A program made the position numbers and the translations under genes. From positions 1 to 12,641 of the forward strand of contig CAZJIU010000065.1 of NCBI GenBank assembly GCA_964546145.1: a DNA stretch of 12,641 nucleotides, given 5' to 3'. Positions 1-7,870 of the stretch are shown here, piece after piece. Every line of letters starts with the position of its first letter. Positions within the stretch are counted from its first letter, which is position 1. Source of the DNA: CAZAKO01 sp964546145 (GTDB taxonomy: Bacteria; Fidelibacterota; UBA2242). The notes below the pieces were generated by a model. The model ran no database searches and had not been told where the DNA came from. It worked only from the letters and a program-made list of their open reading frames with translations.

Positions 1-530
1 GCAAATGTATCAACAATTGCTGAATTTTCAAATTCAGGATAAGAATAAAAATTAATTAATAACTGAGTTGTAAAATTCCCGCATATAAAATCTTTTGTGT
101 AAGTGATTGTATCTGTTTTATCAATTGCTAGCATTTTTTCTATCCAGGAAATTCTTTGCTCTTTTGTTACTTTTGGCGAAGCCCAATTATTTTGCGGCAA
201 AAGAGTATCACCCTGAAGATATTTTGCAAATAGTTCTGCATCTTCGGGTGTTCCTGAAATTCCGTCGCCGTCAATATCTGACTGGTCGTTTTGAATTCCG
301 TTTAAAATCAAATTGTAGTCATTCCAATCTCTGGTGTTGTTAAAATCAACATCTCCGCTTCCGTAATACGCCAAAGTTGAATCGTTCGGCTGAACAAAAG
401 GGTTGATTGTTTCAGGCATTTGAGCATATAATTTTTTTCCTCCGAAAACAGACATTAAAGAAATTAAAGTTGCTACTCCAAAGACCTTTGCTCCTGTTAG
501 CCGTCTTCTCGTTTTAAAGCGGGGTGGCAT
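1..530 (-). CDS. Secreted dockerin-repeat protein, N-terminal part (cut by window edge)
   Basis: This gene is read on the minus strand from ATG at 530-528 and has no stop before the left edge, giving 176 residues. Residues 1-36 look like a signal peptide: a basic start (RFKTRRR), a hydrophobic stretch at about 14-30 and a cleavage-like LYA-Q. Residues 57-76 (GDVDFNNTRDWNDY) and 84-105 (DIDGDGISG) resemble the paired calcium-binding repeats of type I dockerins. Dockerins mediate attachment or calcium-stabilised folding outside the cell, but no cohesin is visible here. A later segment with Cys150 (FICGNFTTQ) faintly recalls transglutaminase-like domains; that is only a guess. An in-frame ATG at 629 would add 33 residues. 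I prefer 530 because it gives a normal signal peptide, although its GGAG lies only one base upstream. The region is about 36% G+C and rich in A-ending codons, unlike the genes to its right. Confidence 0.75.
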   Translation of the reverse strand, partial: MPPRFKTRRRLTGAKVFGVATLISLMSVFGGKKLYAQMPETINPFVQPNDSTLAYYGSGDVDFNNTRDWNDYNLILNGIQNDQSDIDGDGISGTPEDAELFAKYLQGDTLLPQNNWASPKVTKEQRISWIEKMLAIDKTDTITYTKDFICGNFTTQLLINFYSYPEFENSAIVDTF

Positions 531-674
531 GCTCCAGTGTCCATTGCCTTTGAGATAGTCGAGATTAAGCGGGTTGCGCCCCTGTTCCCACTGAACTGCT
601 TTGAACTTGTTTTCGAGATTACCCGCCATGAATTGCTCAAACCAGACGAAATTTCAAGTCTTATCGCTGTAAGA

Positions 675-701
675 AATATAATCGGATATTTTTTAAATCA
701 A
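675..701 (-). promoter_or_regulatory. Possible sigma-70 promoter for the dockerin gene
   Basis: On the minus strand TTGATT (701-696) is followed after 15 bases by TATATT (680-675). The spacing is short, so the call is weak. Transcription would start near 668, giving a leader of about 39 bases to the ATG at 629 or 138 bases to the ATG at 530. Confidence 0.25.
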
Positions 702-707
702 AGACTT

Positions 708-755
708 GTAGGTCGAGATGCCATCTCGACCGGGCGATTTGGCAAATCGCCCTAC
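708..755. repeat. GTAG-bounded double hairpin, REP-like element
   Basis: Two perfect inverted repeats stand directly side by side. Positions 711-731 have ten-base arms (GGTCGAGATG / CATCTCGACC) around one base. Positions 732-752 have ten-base arms (GGGCGATTTG / CAAATCGCCC) around one base. The unit begins GTAG and ends CTAC, so it reads with a GTAG head from either side. Known bacterial REP sequences mobilised by REP-associated tyrosine transposases combine a GTAG head with a short hairpin, and this 48-base unit resembles an inverted pair of them. No transposase is in the window, so the class is inferred. It is unlikely to be a terminator because no T-run follows on either side. Confidence 0.6.
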
Positions 756-780
756 ATTATCAATTTGGGATTTACCGTGC

Positions 781-835
781 TTGACATAACTTATGAAAGA
801 ACTTAAATTCACAATCACTTTGAAATTGCTATATT
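781..835 (+). promoter_or_regulatory. Likely promoter region of the V-ATPase operon
   Basis: Two candidates are visible. One is TTGACA at 781-786, 17 bases, then TAAATT at 804-809. The other is an extended -10 element, TGCTATATT at 827-835, which would start transcription about 20 bases before the first gene. Both point rightward and either could serve all seven ATPase genes, since no other gap exists until 7857. Confidence 0.5.
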
Positions 836-861
836 AGATACATTGATAGAGGAGAGTTTTC

Positions 862-1458
862 ATGGAGTCGAAACTCGAACATTTGATAGAGCGTATCAAG
901 AAAGATGGGATTGCCGAAGCTAAGAAATCGGCCGATGAGATAGTAACAGCGGCTAAAAAAGAGGCTGAAGGAATTCTGAAGGAAGCCAAAGAAGAAGGTA
1001 AAAAAATCGTCGCACAAGCTGGCAAAGAAGCTGATAAATTACAAAGCAATGCTGAAGCTGCATTAAAACAGGCTGCCCGCGATACTATTCTGGTAACTAA
1101 GGAAAAATTGATCAAGCTGTGTGATGCGGTTTTAAAACAGGAGGTGGGTAAACGCCTGGAGCCGGAATTTATTAAGGAACTGATCCTGAAAATCGTATCC
1201 CAGTGGGGTGAGAAGAATCAACTGGAGGTGCTGGTTGCCGAGGGCGATTTGAAGAAACTTCAGCAACTGCTTTTTACTAAAAGTCGTGAACATCTCAAAG
1301 ACACAGTAACGATTAAAGTTGATAAAGGCATCTCCAAAGGTTTCCGAATTGGTTTGAAAGATGACGCCGTGTATTATGATATTACCGATGCGAGTATTGG
1401 TGAATTCCTGGGTGAATTTCTAAATCGCAGTATTAGAGAAATATTAGATAAGACTTGA
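862..1458 (+). CDS. atpE: V-type ATP synthase subunit E
   Basis: Subunit E forms the peripheral stalk that holds the catalytic A/B head still while the rotor turns. The protein has 198 residues, normal for bacterial and archaeal E subunits. Residues 1 to about 95 are a charged, alanine- and lysine-rich helix typical of the stalk coiled coil (EAKKSADEIVTAAKKEAEG). The remainder is the globular C-terminal domain that contacts the top of subunit B, with the family-like segment KGISKGFRIGLKDD near residues 152-166. The start ATG has a clear AGGAGAG at 850-856. In known complexes E pairs with a small G/H subunit, and none is encoded here. It is the first gene of the operon and shares one base with the next start. 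Confidence 0.9.
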   Translation: MESKLEHLIERIKKDGIAEAKKSADEIVTAAKKEAEGILKEAKEEGKKIVAQAGKEADKLQSNAEAALKQAARDTILVTKEKLIKLCDAVLKQEVGKRLEPEFIKELILKIVSQWGEKNQLEVLVAEGDLKKLQQLLFTKSREHLKDTVTIKVDKGISKGFRIGLKDDAVYYDITDASIGEFLGEFLNRSIREILDKT

Positions 1459-1955
1459 TGGAAAAATACGTCTACCTTGCCTCGCAGCTACCGTTGCTGA
1501 CTTTTGACAAAGAACCGGTGATGTCGGTAACTACCTTTTTGGAAGAGGGGTGCAAATGGTTAAGCCCGCCGGATTTGAAAACTTTAAATGAGGTTTCGAT
1601 TAACGCCGTGACTGCCGAGAAATCCGACCTGACGGCACTGCGAGATTATAAGAATTATGAATATGCGCTGCGCAGTGAACTGGTTCAATACCGCCGGGCA
1701 CAACGTACCCGTGAGGAATATAAACCAGCCCTTTTCTCCCTAATAGTATTAAAAGAGGGCAATCCACTGGAGGCTGAGAAGAAACTGCTGCGCTTACGCT
1801 GGCAGCGAATCGAGGAACTTGAGTTCGGTCATTATGCCGATCTGGAATTTCTGGCGTTATATTATTTAAGACTCCAGATTTTAATGCGACTGCAAAAGTT
1901 TGATAAAGAAGTTGGCAAAGCAAAATTTAAAACCATTATTGAAGCAAGCTTATGA
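1458..1955 (+). CDS. DUF2764 family protein of V-ATPase operons
   Basis: This 165-residue protein matches what I know of DUF2764, a family found almost only between the E and A genes of bacterial V-ATPase operons such as that of Chlamydia. The N-terminal pattern YVYLASQLPLLTFDKEPVMS is the recognisable part. The rest is predicted helical, charged and without transmembrane segments, so it is probably a cytoplasmic part of the complex or an assembly factor. Its position, and the lack of C, F and G genes, suggest it could replace a missing stalk or socket subunit; that is inference. The start ATG overlaps the previous stop by one base (TGATG). A TTG one codon earlier would add one residue and seems less likely. 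Confidence 0.8.
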   Translation: MEKYVYLASQLPLLTFDKEPVMSVTTFLEEGCKWLSPPDLKTLNEVSINAVTAEKSDLTALRDYKNYEYALRSELVQYRRAQRTREEYKPALFSLIVLKEGNPLEAEKKLLRLRWQRIEELEFGHYADLEFLALYYLRLQILMRLQKFDKEVGKAKFKTIIEASL

Positions 1956-3694
1956 ACAAAACCACAGGAACTATAATTGGGATTAACGGAAATATGATTT
2001 CCGTCGAATTTGAGGGTAACATTATTCAGAATGAAGTAGGATTTGCGATTACCGGTAACGACCGTCTGAAATCGGAAGTCATCAAGATTAATGGTAATAT
2101 CGCCTATATGCAGGTTTTCGAAATTACCAAAGGGCTAAAGATCGGCGATGCGGTTGAATTTACCGACGAGATGCTTTCGGCTCAATTAGGCCCCGGACTG
2201 CTGGGGATGGTCTATGATGGCTTACAGAATCCCTTAAATGAATTAGCCGAGATGCACGGTTTTTTTCTGAAACGCGGAGTTACTCTGAATGCTTTAGATT
2301 TTGATCAAGAGTGGCAATTCACACCATCGGTTAAAGTTGATGATACCGTTACCGGTGCTTCAACCATTGGCGAAGTTCCCGAAGGAATCTTTAAGCATCA
2401 GATTTTTGTGCCGTTTGATATAAGAGAAGAATGCAGAGTTACGGCAATCGTTGAAAAAGGTAAATATAAGATTACCGATAAACTGGCAACCATTGAGAAT
2501 AATAAAGGTGAGCATTACGATTTGAAAATGTTCTTCCGCTGGCCGGTTAAGCTGCCGATCAAAAATTACCGTGAGAAACTGGTGCCCAATGAACCGCTGG
2601 TAACCCAGACCCGGATTATTGATACTTTTTTCCCGGTAGCCAAAGGCGGTACTTATTGCATTCCCGGACCGTTTGGCGCCGGTAAAACGGTATTGCAACA
2701 GGTAACCAGTCGGTTTGCCGAAGCCGATATTGTGATCATAGCCGCTTGTGGCGAGCGGGCTGGTGAGGTGGTCGAAACCCTGCGTGAGTTTCCTGAAATT
2801 ACCGATCCGCGTACCGGCAAGTCTTTAATGGAGCGGACGATCATTATTTGCAATACCAGCTCAATGCCGGTTGCCGCCCGGGATGCTTCGGTCTACACGG
2901 CAGCGACTTTGGGTGAATATTATCGCCAGATGGGTCTGAATGTCCTGTTACTAGCTGATTCGACCTCGCGCTGGGCGCAGGCAATGCGTGAGTTATCCGG
3001 ACGGCTGGAGGAAATTCCCGGTGAGGAAGCCTTCCCGGCTTATCTCGAATCCCGGATTGCGCAATTTTATGAGCGGGCGGGACTGGTAGAATTAGATGAC
3101 GGAAATTTTGGGAGTTTAACCATTGGCGGGACAGTTAGCCCGGCCGGCGGTAATTTTGAGGAGCCGGTGACCCAATCCACATTGAAGGTAGTTGGTGCTT
3201 TCCACGGATTGTCGCGCGATCGTTCCAATGCCCGGCGCTATCCAGCCATTCATCCCCTTGAAAGCTGGTCTAAGTATAGCAGTTTTGTTGATCAAAATTT
3301 GATTGAAGATGCCCGTCAAATTCTTTTTAATGGTAACGAAGTTCATCAAATGATGCTGGTAGTCGGTGAAGAGGGAACTTCGGTGGAAGATTTCGTTATC
3401 TACCTGAAATCCGAATTTCTGGACAGTGTTTACCTGCAGCAAAACTCCTTTGATGCAGTAGATGGAGCAACCTCGCTAATTCGCCAGAATTATGTTTTTC
3501 GCTTAGTGCATCGGGTTTTGCAGACCAGTTTTGCCCTAAAGGAAAAAGAGGAGGCGCGCAGTTTCTTCAATAAGCTGCGCCAGCTGTTTATTGACTGGAA
3601 TTATATTGATATGAAAGATAATAATTTTAAAGCCCAGGAATCCAAAATAACTAAATTGATTAAGGAAAATAGCGAAGATGCAGAAGGTTTATAA
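1952..3694 (+). CDS. atpA: V-type ATP synthase catalytic subunit A
   Basis: Subunit A is the catalytic nucleotide-binding subunit of the V1 head and hydrolyses or makes ATP. The 580 residues fit the family length. Residues 1-70 form the N-terminal barrel and about 115-190 the non-homologous insertion typical of A subunits. The P-loop GPFGAGKT is at 239-246, the catalytic glutamate is E268 in CGERAGEVVE, and the Walker B region LLLADSTSRWA is at 332-342. Most V/A-type A subunits read GERGNEM; the GERAGEV form here seems to belong to this bacterial branch. The C-terminal part is a helical bundle. The start overlaps the previous stop as ATGA and has no clear ribosome site, so translation is probably coupled. 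Confidence 0.97.
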   Translation: MNKTTGTIIGINGNMISVEFEGNIIQNEVGFAITGNDRLKSEVIKINGNIAYMQVFEITKGLKIGDAVEFTDEMLSAQLGPGLLGMVYDGLQNPLNELAEMHGFFLKRGVTLNALDFDQEWQFTPSVKVDDTVTGASTIGEVPEGIFKHQIFVPFDIREECRVTAIVEKGKYKITDKLATIENNKGEHYDLKMFFRWPVKLPIKNYREKLVPNEPLVTQTRIIDTFFPVAKGGTYCIPGPFGAGKTVLQQVTSRFAEADIVIIAACGERAGEVVETLREFPEITDPRTGKSLMERTIIICNTSSMPVAARDASVYTAATLGEYYRQMGLNVLLLADSTSRWAQAMRELSGRLEEIPGEEAFPAYLESRIAQFYERAGLVELDDGNFGSLTIGGTVSPAGGNFEEPVTQSTLKVVGAFHGLSRDRSNARRYPAIHPLESWSKYSSFVDQNLIEDARQILFNGNEVHQMMLVVGEEGTSVEDFVIYLKSEFLDSVYLQQNSFDAVDGATSLIRQNYVFRLVHRVLQTSFALKEKEEARSFFNKLRQLFIDWNYIDMKDNNFKAQESKITKLIKENSEDAEGL

Positions 3695-4979
3695 TAAAAT
3701 CCTGAGTGTGACCGGAAACGTTATCACGGTCAAAGCCGAGAACATTGGTTATGAAGAACTGGCGGAGATTACCATTAGCCGGGGAAAATCTCTCGCTCAG
3801 GTAATCAAATTGGATAAAGACATTGTCTCGCTCCAGGTTTTCGCCGGTAGTCAGGGAATTGCCACCAATGATGAAGTCCGGTTTCTGGGTCATCCGATGC
3901 GGGTGACTTTCTCGGATAATATGCTTGGTCGAATTTTCAACGGTAGTGGGGTACCTCTCGATAAAGGGCCAGCTCTGACAGAGAACCTGATTGAGATCGC
4001 CGGTCCGGCAGTCAATCCAGCCAAGCGAATCATTCCGCGTAATATGATCCGCACCAATATTCCGATGATTGATGTCTTTAACTCGCTGGTGGTCTCGCAG
4101 AAGCTGCCAATCTTCTCGGTTTCCGGCGAACCCTATAATGAACTTTTAGCCCGCATTGCCCTCCAGGCTGAAGTGGATATGATTATTCTTGGTGGGGTCG
4201 GATTGAAATATGACCAGTATATGTATTTCAGGAATACGCTGGAAGAGGGTGGTGCCCTGAGCCGTTCGATTTTCTTTATTCATACGGCTTCGGACCCGAT
4301 TGTTGAGGGTTTGATGGTGCCTGATCTCTGTTTGGCGGTGGCGGAGAAGTTTGCCCTGAAAGGTCGAGAGGTGCTGGTATTGCTGACCGACATGACCAAT
4401 TTTGCCGATGCATTGAAAGAGATTGCGATTACCATGGAGCAGGTTCCTTCGAATCGTGGTTACCCCGGCGATCTGTATTCGCAGTTGGCGGCCCGCTATG
4501 AAAAGGCAGTTGATTTTGAGGGAGCTGGTTCGGTTACGGTACTTGCGGTGACGACGATGCCGGGCGACGATGTTACTCATCCGGTGCCTGATAACACCGG
4601 CTATATTACCGAAGGTCAATTCTATTTGCGTAACGGTCGCATCGAACCTTTCGGCTCACTCAGCCGCTTGAAGCAGCAGGTCAATGCCCGAACCCGGGCC
4701 GATCACCGGGCAATCATGGATGGCATGATTCAGCTTTATGCCCAGTATATCGAGACCGAAGAAAAACGCGCTATGGGTTTCCGCATGAGCGATTGGGATA
4801 AAAAATTGTTGAAATACGGGAAATTATTTGAAGCTAATATGATGGACCTGTCAGTCAATATCGCACTCGAAGCCGCGCTTGAAAAGGGCTGGCAAATTCT
4901 GGCGGAATGCTTTACCCCGGAAGAGACCCGCATGAAAACCGAATTGATCAATAAATTCTGGCCCAAAACAGCACAATAA
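3678..4979 (+). CDS. atpB: V-type ATP synthase subunit B (non-catalytic)
   Basis: Subunit B alternates with A in the hexameric head and completes the nucleotide sites without hydrolysing ATP. The protein has 433 residues. The place of the P-loop is taken by FSVSGEPYNELLARIA near 146-161, without the GKT triplet, as is normal for B. VLLTDMTNFADALKEI (234-249) and the family signature SNRGYPGDLYSQLAARYEKA (258-277) are clear. The ATG lies 17 bases inside the end of atpA in another frame, with AAGGA at 3662-3666. A shorter form would lose part of the N-terminal barrel (YNKILSVTGNVI), so the long start is supported. Confidence 0.97.
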   Translation: MQKVYNKILSVTGNVITVKAENIGYEELAEITISRGKSLAQVIKLDKDIVSLQVFAGSQGIATNDEVRFLGHPMRVTFSDNMLGRIFNGSGVPLDKGPALTENLIEIAGPAVNPAKRIIPRNMIRTNIPMIDVFNSLVVSQKLPIFSVSGEPYNELLARIALQAEVDMIILGGVGLKYDQYMYFRNTLEEGGALSRSIFFIHTASDPIVEGLMVPDLCLAVAEKFALKGREVLVLLTDMTNFADALKEIAITMEQVPSNRGYPGDLYSQLAARYEKAVDFEGAGSVTVLAVTTMPGDDVTHPVPDNTGYITEGQFYLRNGRIEPFGSLSRLKQQVNARTRADHRAIMDGMIQLYAQYIETEEKRAMGFRMSDWDKKLLKYGKLFEANMMDLSVNIALEAALEKGWQILAECFTPEETRMKTELINKFWPKTAQ

Positions 4980-5590
4980 TGGCGAAAATTCGATTAACCA
5001 AAAACGAACTGAAAAACCAGCGCGAAGCACTCAAGCGCTATACCCGCTATTTACCCACTTTGGAATTGAAAAAGATCCAGCTGGTTAATGAGATCCGGAT
5101 GATCACCCAGCAAATCGAAAAAATCCAGAATGAGATTCGGCGCTTCGAGCAGGAGGTTTTTCAGTGGGTAGCTGTTTTTGGCGAGGATATTGACCTGCAG
5201 TCGTTTTTTAGTTTGGAAAAAGTTATCACTACTACCGGCAATATTGCCGGCATTGATATCGAAATTTTTGAAAATGCCATATTCAAAGACGAAGAGTATG
5301 ATTTGTTCATGACGCCTTTATGGGTTGATCGCGGAATCGCCGCCTGCAAAGAACGGATTACTCAGGAGGTAAGAATCCGAATCCTCGAGCAGCAAATCGA
5401 GGTACTGCGTCAGGAACTGCGCATAACCATCCAGCGCATTAATCTGTTTGAGAAAGTTAAAATTCCGGAAACCCGGGAGAATATCCGGATTATCAGAATT
5501 TATCTGGGTGATATGATGACGGCTGAGGTCGTTCGCGGTAAAATTTCCAAAAGTAAAATTCAACAGAAAAGGGAACTAGCCGCCGCATGA
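4979..5590 (+). CDS. atpD: V-type ATP synthase subunit D (rotor shaft)
   Basis: Subunit D is the central shaft that turns inside the A/B head. The 203 residues form two long helices, about 5-60 and 120-200, expected to pair as an antiparallel coiled coil, joined by a short variable region. The C-terminal pattern RINLFEKVKIPETRENIRII (153-172) corresponds to the conserved D-family stretch that begins with VNALE-type residues. The start shares one base with the atpB stop (TAATG) and has no evident Shine-Dalgarno site. In other systems D binds subunit F and sits on the C/d socket, and neither gene occurs in this operon. Confidence 0.93.
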   Translation: MAKIRLTKNELKNQREALKRYTRYLPTLELKKIQLVNEIRMITQQIEKIQNEIRRFEQEVFQWVAVFGEDIDLQSFFSLEKVITTTGNIAGIDIEIFENAIFKDEEYDLFMTPLWVDRGIAACKERITQEVRIRILEQQIEVLRQELRITIQRINLFEKVKIPETRENIRIIRIYLGDMMTAEVVRGKISKSKIQQKRELAAA

Positions 5591-7437
5591 TTACCCCGAT
5601 GCAGAAAGTGACCCTGTTTATTAGTGCCCGGCATCAGGAGGAAGCACTCCGGCAACTGCGTAAATTGGGAGTAGTGCACATTCAATACCTTAAGCCGCCG
5701 GTTTCCGACGATGTCTCGGATCTGGAAAGTTCTCTGCGGGCGGTCGAGAAAAGCCTTGGCATTATTGCAGGGTACAATCAGCCGGCAATTGCAAAAAAGG
5801 CAAAGCCCGAAAACTGCCAAAAGATGGTAACTGATATTTCCTCCTTAGCTGCTGAAAAGCAGCAGTTGAAATCGCGAATTGAAGAAAAAAGTGCTTTCTT
5901 AGACTGGTATGATCGCTGGGGGGTAATTTCCGAGAATGATATCTTCGAATTACGCGAAAAAGGAGTATATCTGCGTCTATATGTTGTTGATCGCAGCGTT
6001 TTGAAAAACCTACCTGAAGCAGCTTTCGCTGAAATTCTAAAGGAGGATAAGAACCAGCTCCAGATTGCTTTTATTGCCGAATCTGAGGAAGTCCGACTGG
6101 ATCTTAAAGAGGAGCAAATTCCCCGGGAAGATTTTAAAACAGCCACCGCAGAAGTACAGGAATTGAATTCCCGGTTGGCGGAAGTTGATCGGCAGTTGCA
6201 CCAGTTAGCCGAATCAGCCGGTTTGATTCGGGCTTATCAGCAGGAACTTGAAAAGCAGCTGGAATTTGCCCGGGTCAAATCGGGAATGCAGGATGCGGAA
6301 GAGATTACTTATGTTCAGGGATACTGCCCTGCCGACGAGGTAGAGAAGCTATTCCAGGCTGCGGCGGAGGAGGGTTGGGGTATTCTGAGCGAAGAACCTG
6401 AAGAGACCGACAATCCACCAACCTTGTTGAAGATGAATGCAGTGAGTCGTCTGATCAAACCGGTATTTGATTTTCTTGGCACCGTTCCCGGTTATCGGGA
6501 ATACGACATAAGTCAATATTTTCTGATTTTCTTTTCCCTGTTTGTGGCAATGATCGTCGGAGATGCCGGTTACGGTTCGGTTTTTCTGCTGATAACCTTC
6601 TTGGCCCATTGTAAATCGGCGAAGCAGGGAACTCCTTTACCGCTATTTTTGAAATTGCTTTATTTGCTTAGTATCTGCACCATTGGCTGGGGTACTATTA
6701 CCGGCAACTGGTTTGGAGCGGTGCAGATTGCGGCGCTGCCGCTGCTTAAGGCGTTGACGATTCCGCAGCTGGCTACCTTTCCTGAGTTGTTTCCTGATTT
6801 GACCGTTGATCCGCAGCAGAAAGTCATGCTGGTTTGTTTTGTCATCGCGGTAACCCAGCTGGGATTGGCAAATATTATGAACTTTATCAATAATCTGCCG
6901 CAGCTAAAAGCCGTGAGTAATTTGGGTTGGTTTGGGGTAGTAGCCGGAATTTTCCTGGTTGTTCTGAAACTGGTATTGGGATTACCTTTGCCTTCTTTCA
7001 CGGTCCCACTCATTGGTTGTAGTGTACTGGCTATTATTATATTTATGCGCCAGGAAAAGGGAGTGAGTTTCTTGAAAGGAATCGTGCTTGGATTAGGTGG
7101 AGCTTTTACGACTTTCCTGAATGTAATCAGCTCATTTTCGAATATCATCTCTTATATCCGGCTTTTTGCCGTTGGCATGGCGACGGTGGCAATAGCCACA
7201 AGTTTTAACAAAATTGCCATCCCGCTGTTAAAGGGCTTTACTTTCCCAGCAGGCATGCTGGTATTGTTGATCGGTCACGGACTGAATATTGTCATGAGTA
7301 TATTATCAGTAGTTGTCCACGGTATCCGTTTGAATGTACTGGAATTTTCCAGTCAGCTGGGCATGGATTGGTCAGGCTATAAATATGAACCATTTAGAGA
7401 AGAAATGCCAAAAATAAACGAAAGGGAAATACAATGA
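5587..7437 (+). CDS. atpI: V-type ATP synthase subunit I (ion-channel stator)
   Basis: Subunit I (the a-type subunit) provides the ion half-channels next to the proteolipid ring. The protein has 616 residues, at the short end of the usual range. Residues 1 to about 300 are the cytoplasmic domain with coiled-coil stretches (about 80-105 and 185-230). From about 308 there are around seven or eight membrane segments. The essential arginine facing the ring is most likely R525 in ISYIRLFAVGMA, and a second conserved motif, HGIRLNVLEF with R581, lies in the last helix. FSLFVAMIVGDAGYG (316-330) is the typical first-helix motif. The start overlaps the atpD stop as ATGA. Confidence 0.95.
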   Translation: MITPMQKVTLFISARHQEEALRQLRKLGVVHIQYLKPPVSDDVSDLESSLRAVEKSLGIIAGYNQPAIAKKAKPENCQKMVTDISSLAAEKQQLKSRIEEKSAFLDWYDRWGVISENDIFELREKGVYLRLYVVDRSVLKNLPEAAFAEILKEDKNQLQIAFIAESEEVRLDLKEEQIPREDFKTATAEVQELNSRLAEVDRQLHQLAESAGLIRAYQQELEKQLEFARVKSGMQDAEEITYVQGYCPADEVEKLFQAAAEEGWGILSEEPEETDNPPTLLKMNAVSRLIKPVFDFLGTVPGYREYDISQYFLIFFSLFVAMIVGDAGYGSVFLLITFLAHCKSAKQGTPLPLFLKLLYLLSICTIGWGTITGNWFGAVQIAALPLLKALTIPQLATFPELFPDLTVDPQQKVMLVCFVIAVTQLGLANIMNFINNLPQLKAVSNLGWFGVVAGIFLVVLKLVLGLPLPSFTVPLIGCSVLAIIIFMRQEKGVSFLKGIVLGLGGAFTTFLNVISSFSNIISYIRLFAVGMATVAIATSFNKIAIPLLKGFTFPAGMLVLLIGHGLNIVMSILSVVVHGIRLNVLEFSSQLGMDWSGYKYEPFREEMPKINEREIQ

Positions 7438-7856
7438 ATATTGGAATGATAGGACCTGCAGCCGCCTTGGGATTGGCAGCCATCGGCTCGGTTCTGGGAA
7501 CCGGGATTGCTTCTCAGGCTTCGATTGGCAGTTGGAAGAAATGTTTCTCAAGCAACAAACCGGCACCTTTTATGCTGGTCGCGTTTTCGGGAGCACCGTT
7601 AACCCAAACGATCTATGGATTTCTGCTGATGCTCTTTATCAATGGGAGCGATCGGGAACCGTTAGCTCTGCTGGCGGCTGGCGTGTTTGGTGGAATGGCA
7701 ATAGGCTTGTCGGCTTTATTCCAGGGCAAGGTTGCTGCCCGAGCTGCCGACTCGTTAGCAGAAACTGGCAAAGGAACGGCAAATTATTGGATGGTAATCG
7801 GCATTGTGGAAACTGTTGCCCTGTTCGTGATGGTCTTCCTGTTGCTGATGCTATAG
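7434..7856 (+). CDS. atpK: V-type ATP synthase subunit K, proteolipid with sodium-site residues
   Basis: Subunit K forms the membrane rotor ring. The 140 residues make four hydrophobic helices (about 5-27, 46-69, 77-102 and 118-140), the duplicated-hairpin form found in Enterococcus NtpK. The ion-binding glutamate is E126 in GIVETVALF; the first hairpin has no equivalent acid, so there is one site per four-helix subunit. P55-T57-Q58 (GAPLTQTIYGF), Q97 (FQGKVAA) and E126 align with NtpK T64, Q65, Q110 and E139, which bind sodium. Sodium transport is therefore likely, by inference. The gene overlaps atpI as ATGA but also has its own AGGGA at 7423-7427, which fits the need for many copies per complex. 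Confidence 0.95.
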   Translation: MNIGMIGPAAALGLAAIGSVLGTGIASQASIGSWKKCFSSNKPAPFMLVAFSGAPLTQTIYGFLLMLFINGSDREPLALLAAGVFGGMAIGLSALFQGKVAARAADSLAETGKGTANYWMVIGIVETVALFVMVFLLLML

Positions 7857-7870
7857 ACTATCCCGAAAAT

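Larger units (their letters stand above)
531..861. other. Divergent intergenic region
   Basis: This 331-base stretch separates the leftward dockerin gene from the rightward ATPase operon. It holds a double hairpin at 708-755, a possible leftward promoter at 675-701 and likely rightward promoters at 781-835. An 89-codon plus-strand frame at 537-806 crosses the hairpins and overlaps the minus-strand frame; I do not regard it as a gene. The minus-strand frame of the dockerin gene stays open up to about 654, so part of this region (531-629) could be coding if the upstream ATG is used. Confidence 0.6.

Noticed and set aside
708..755. Double hairpin as a bidirectional terminator or a CRISPR fragment
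   Set aside because: No T-run follows on either strand and there are no repeated units with spacers.
537..806. Open frame of 89 codons on the plus strand, apparently before the ATPase operon
   Set aside because: It overlaps the open minus-strand frame, runs through both perfect hairpins of the repeat and resembles no known protein.
4146..4619. Long minus-strand frame inside atpB (157 codons), and similar ones inside other genes
   Set aside because: They are antisense shadows of well-recognised proteins and have no family resemblance of their own.
3678..4979. Missing P-loop in atpB, at first sight a mutated catalytic site
   Set aside because: Non-catalytic B subunits normally lack the GKT motif, so this is expected.
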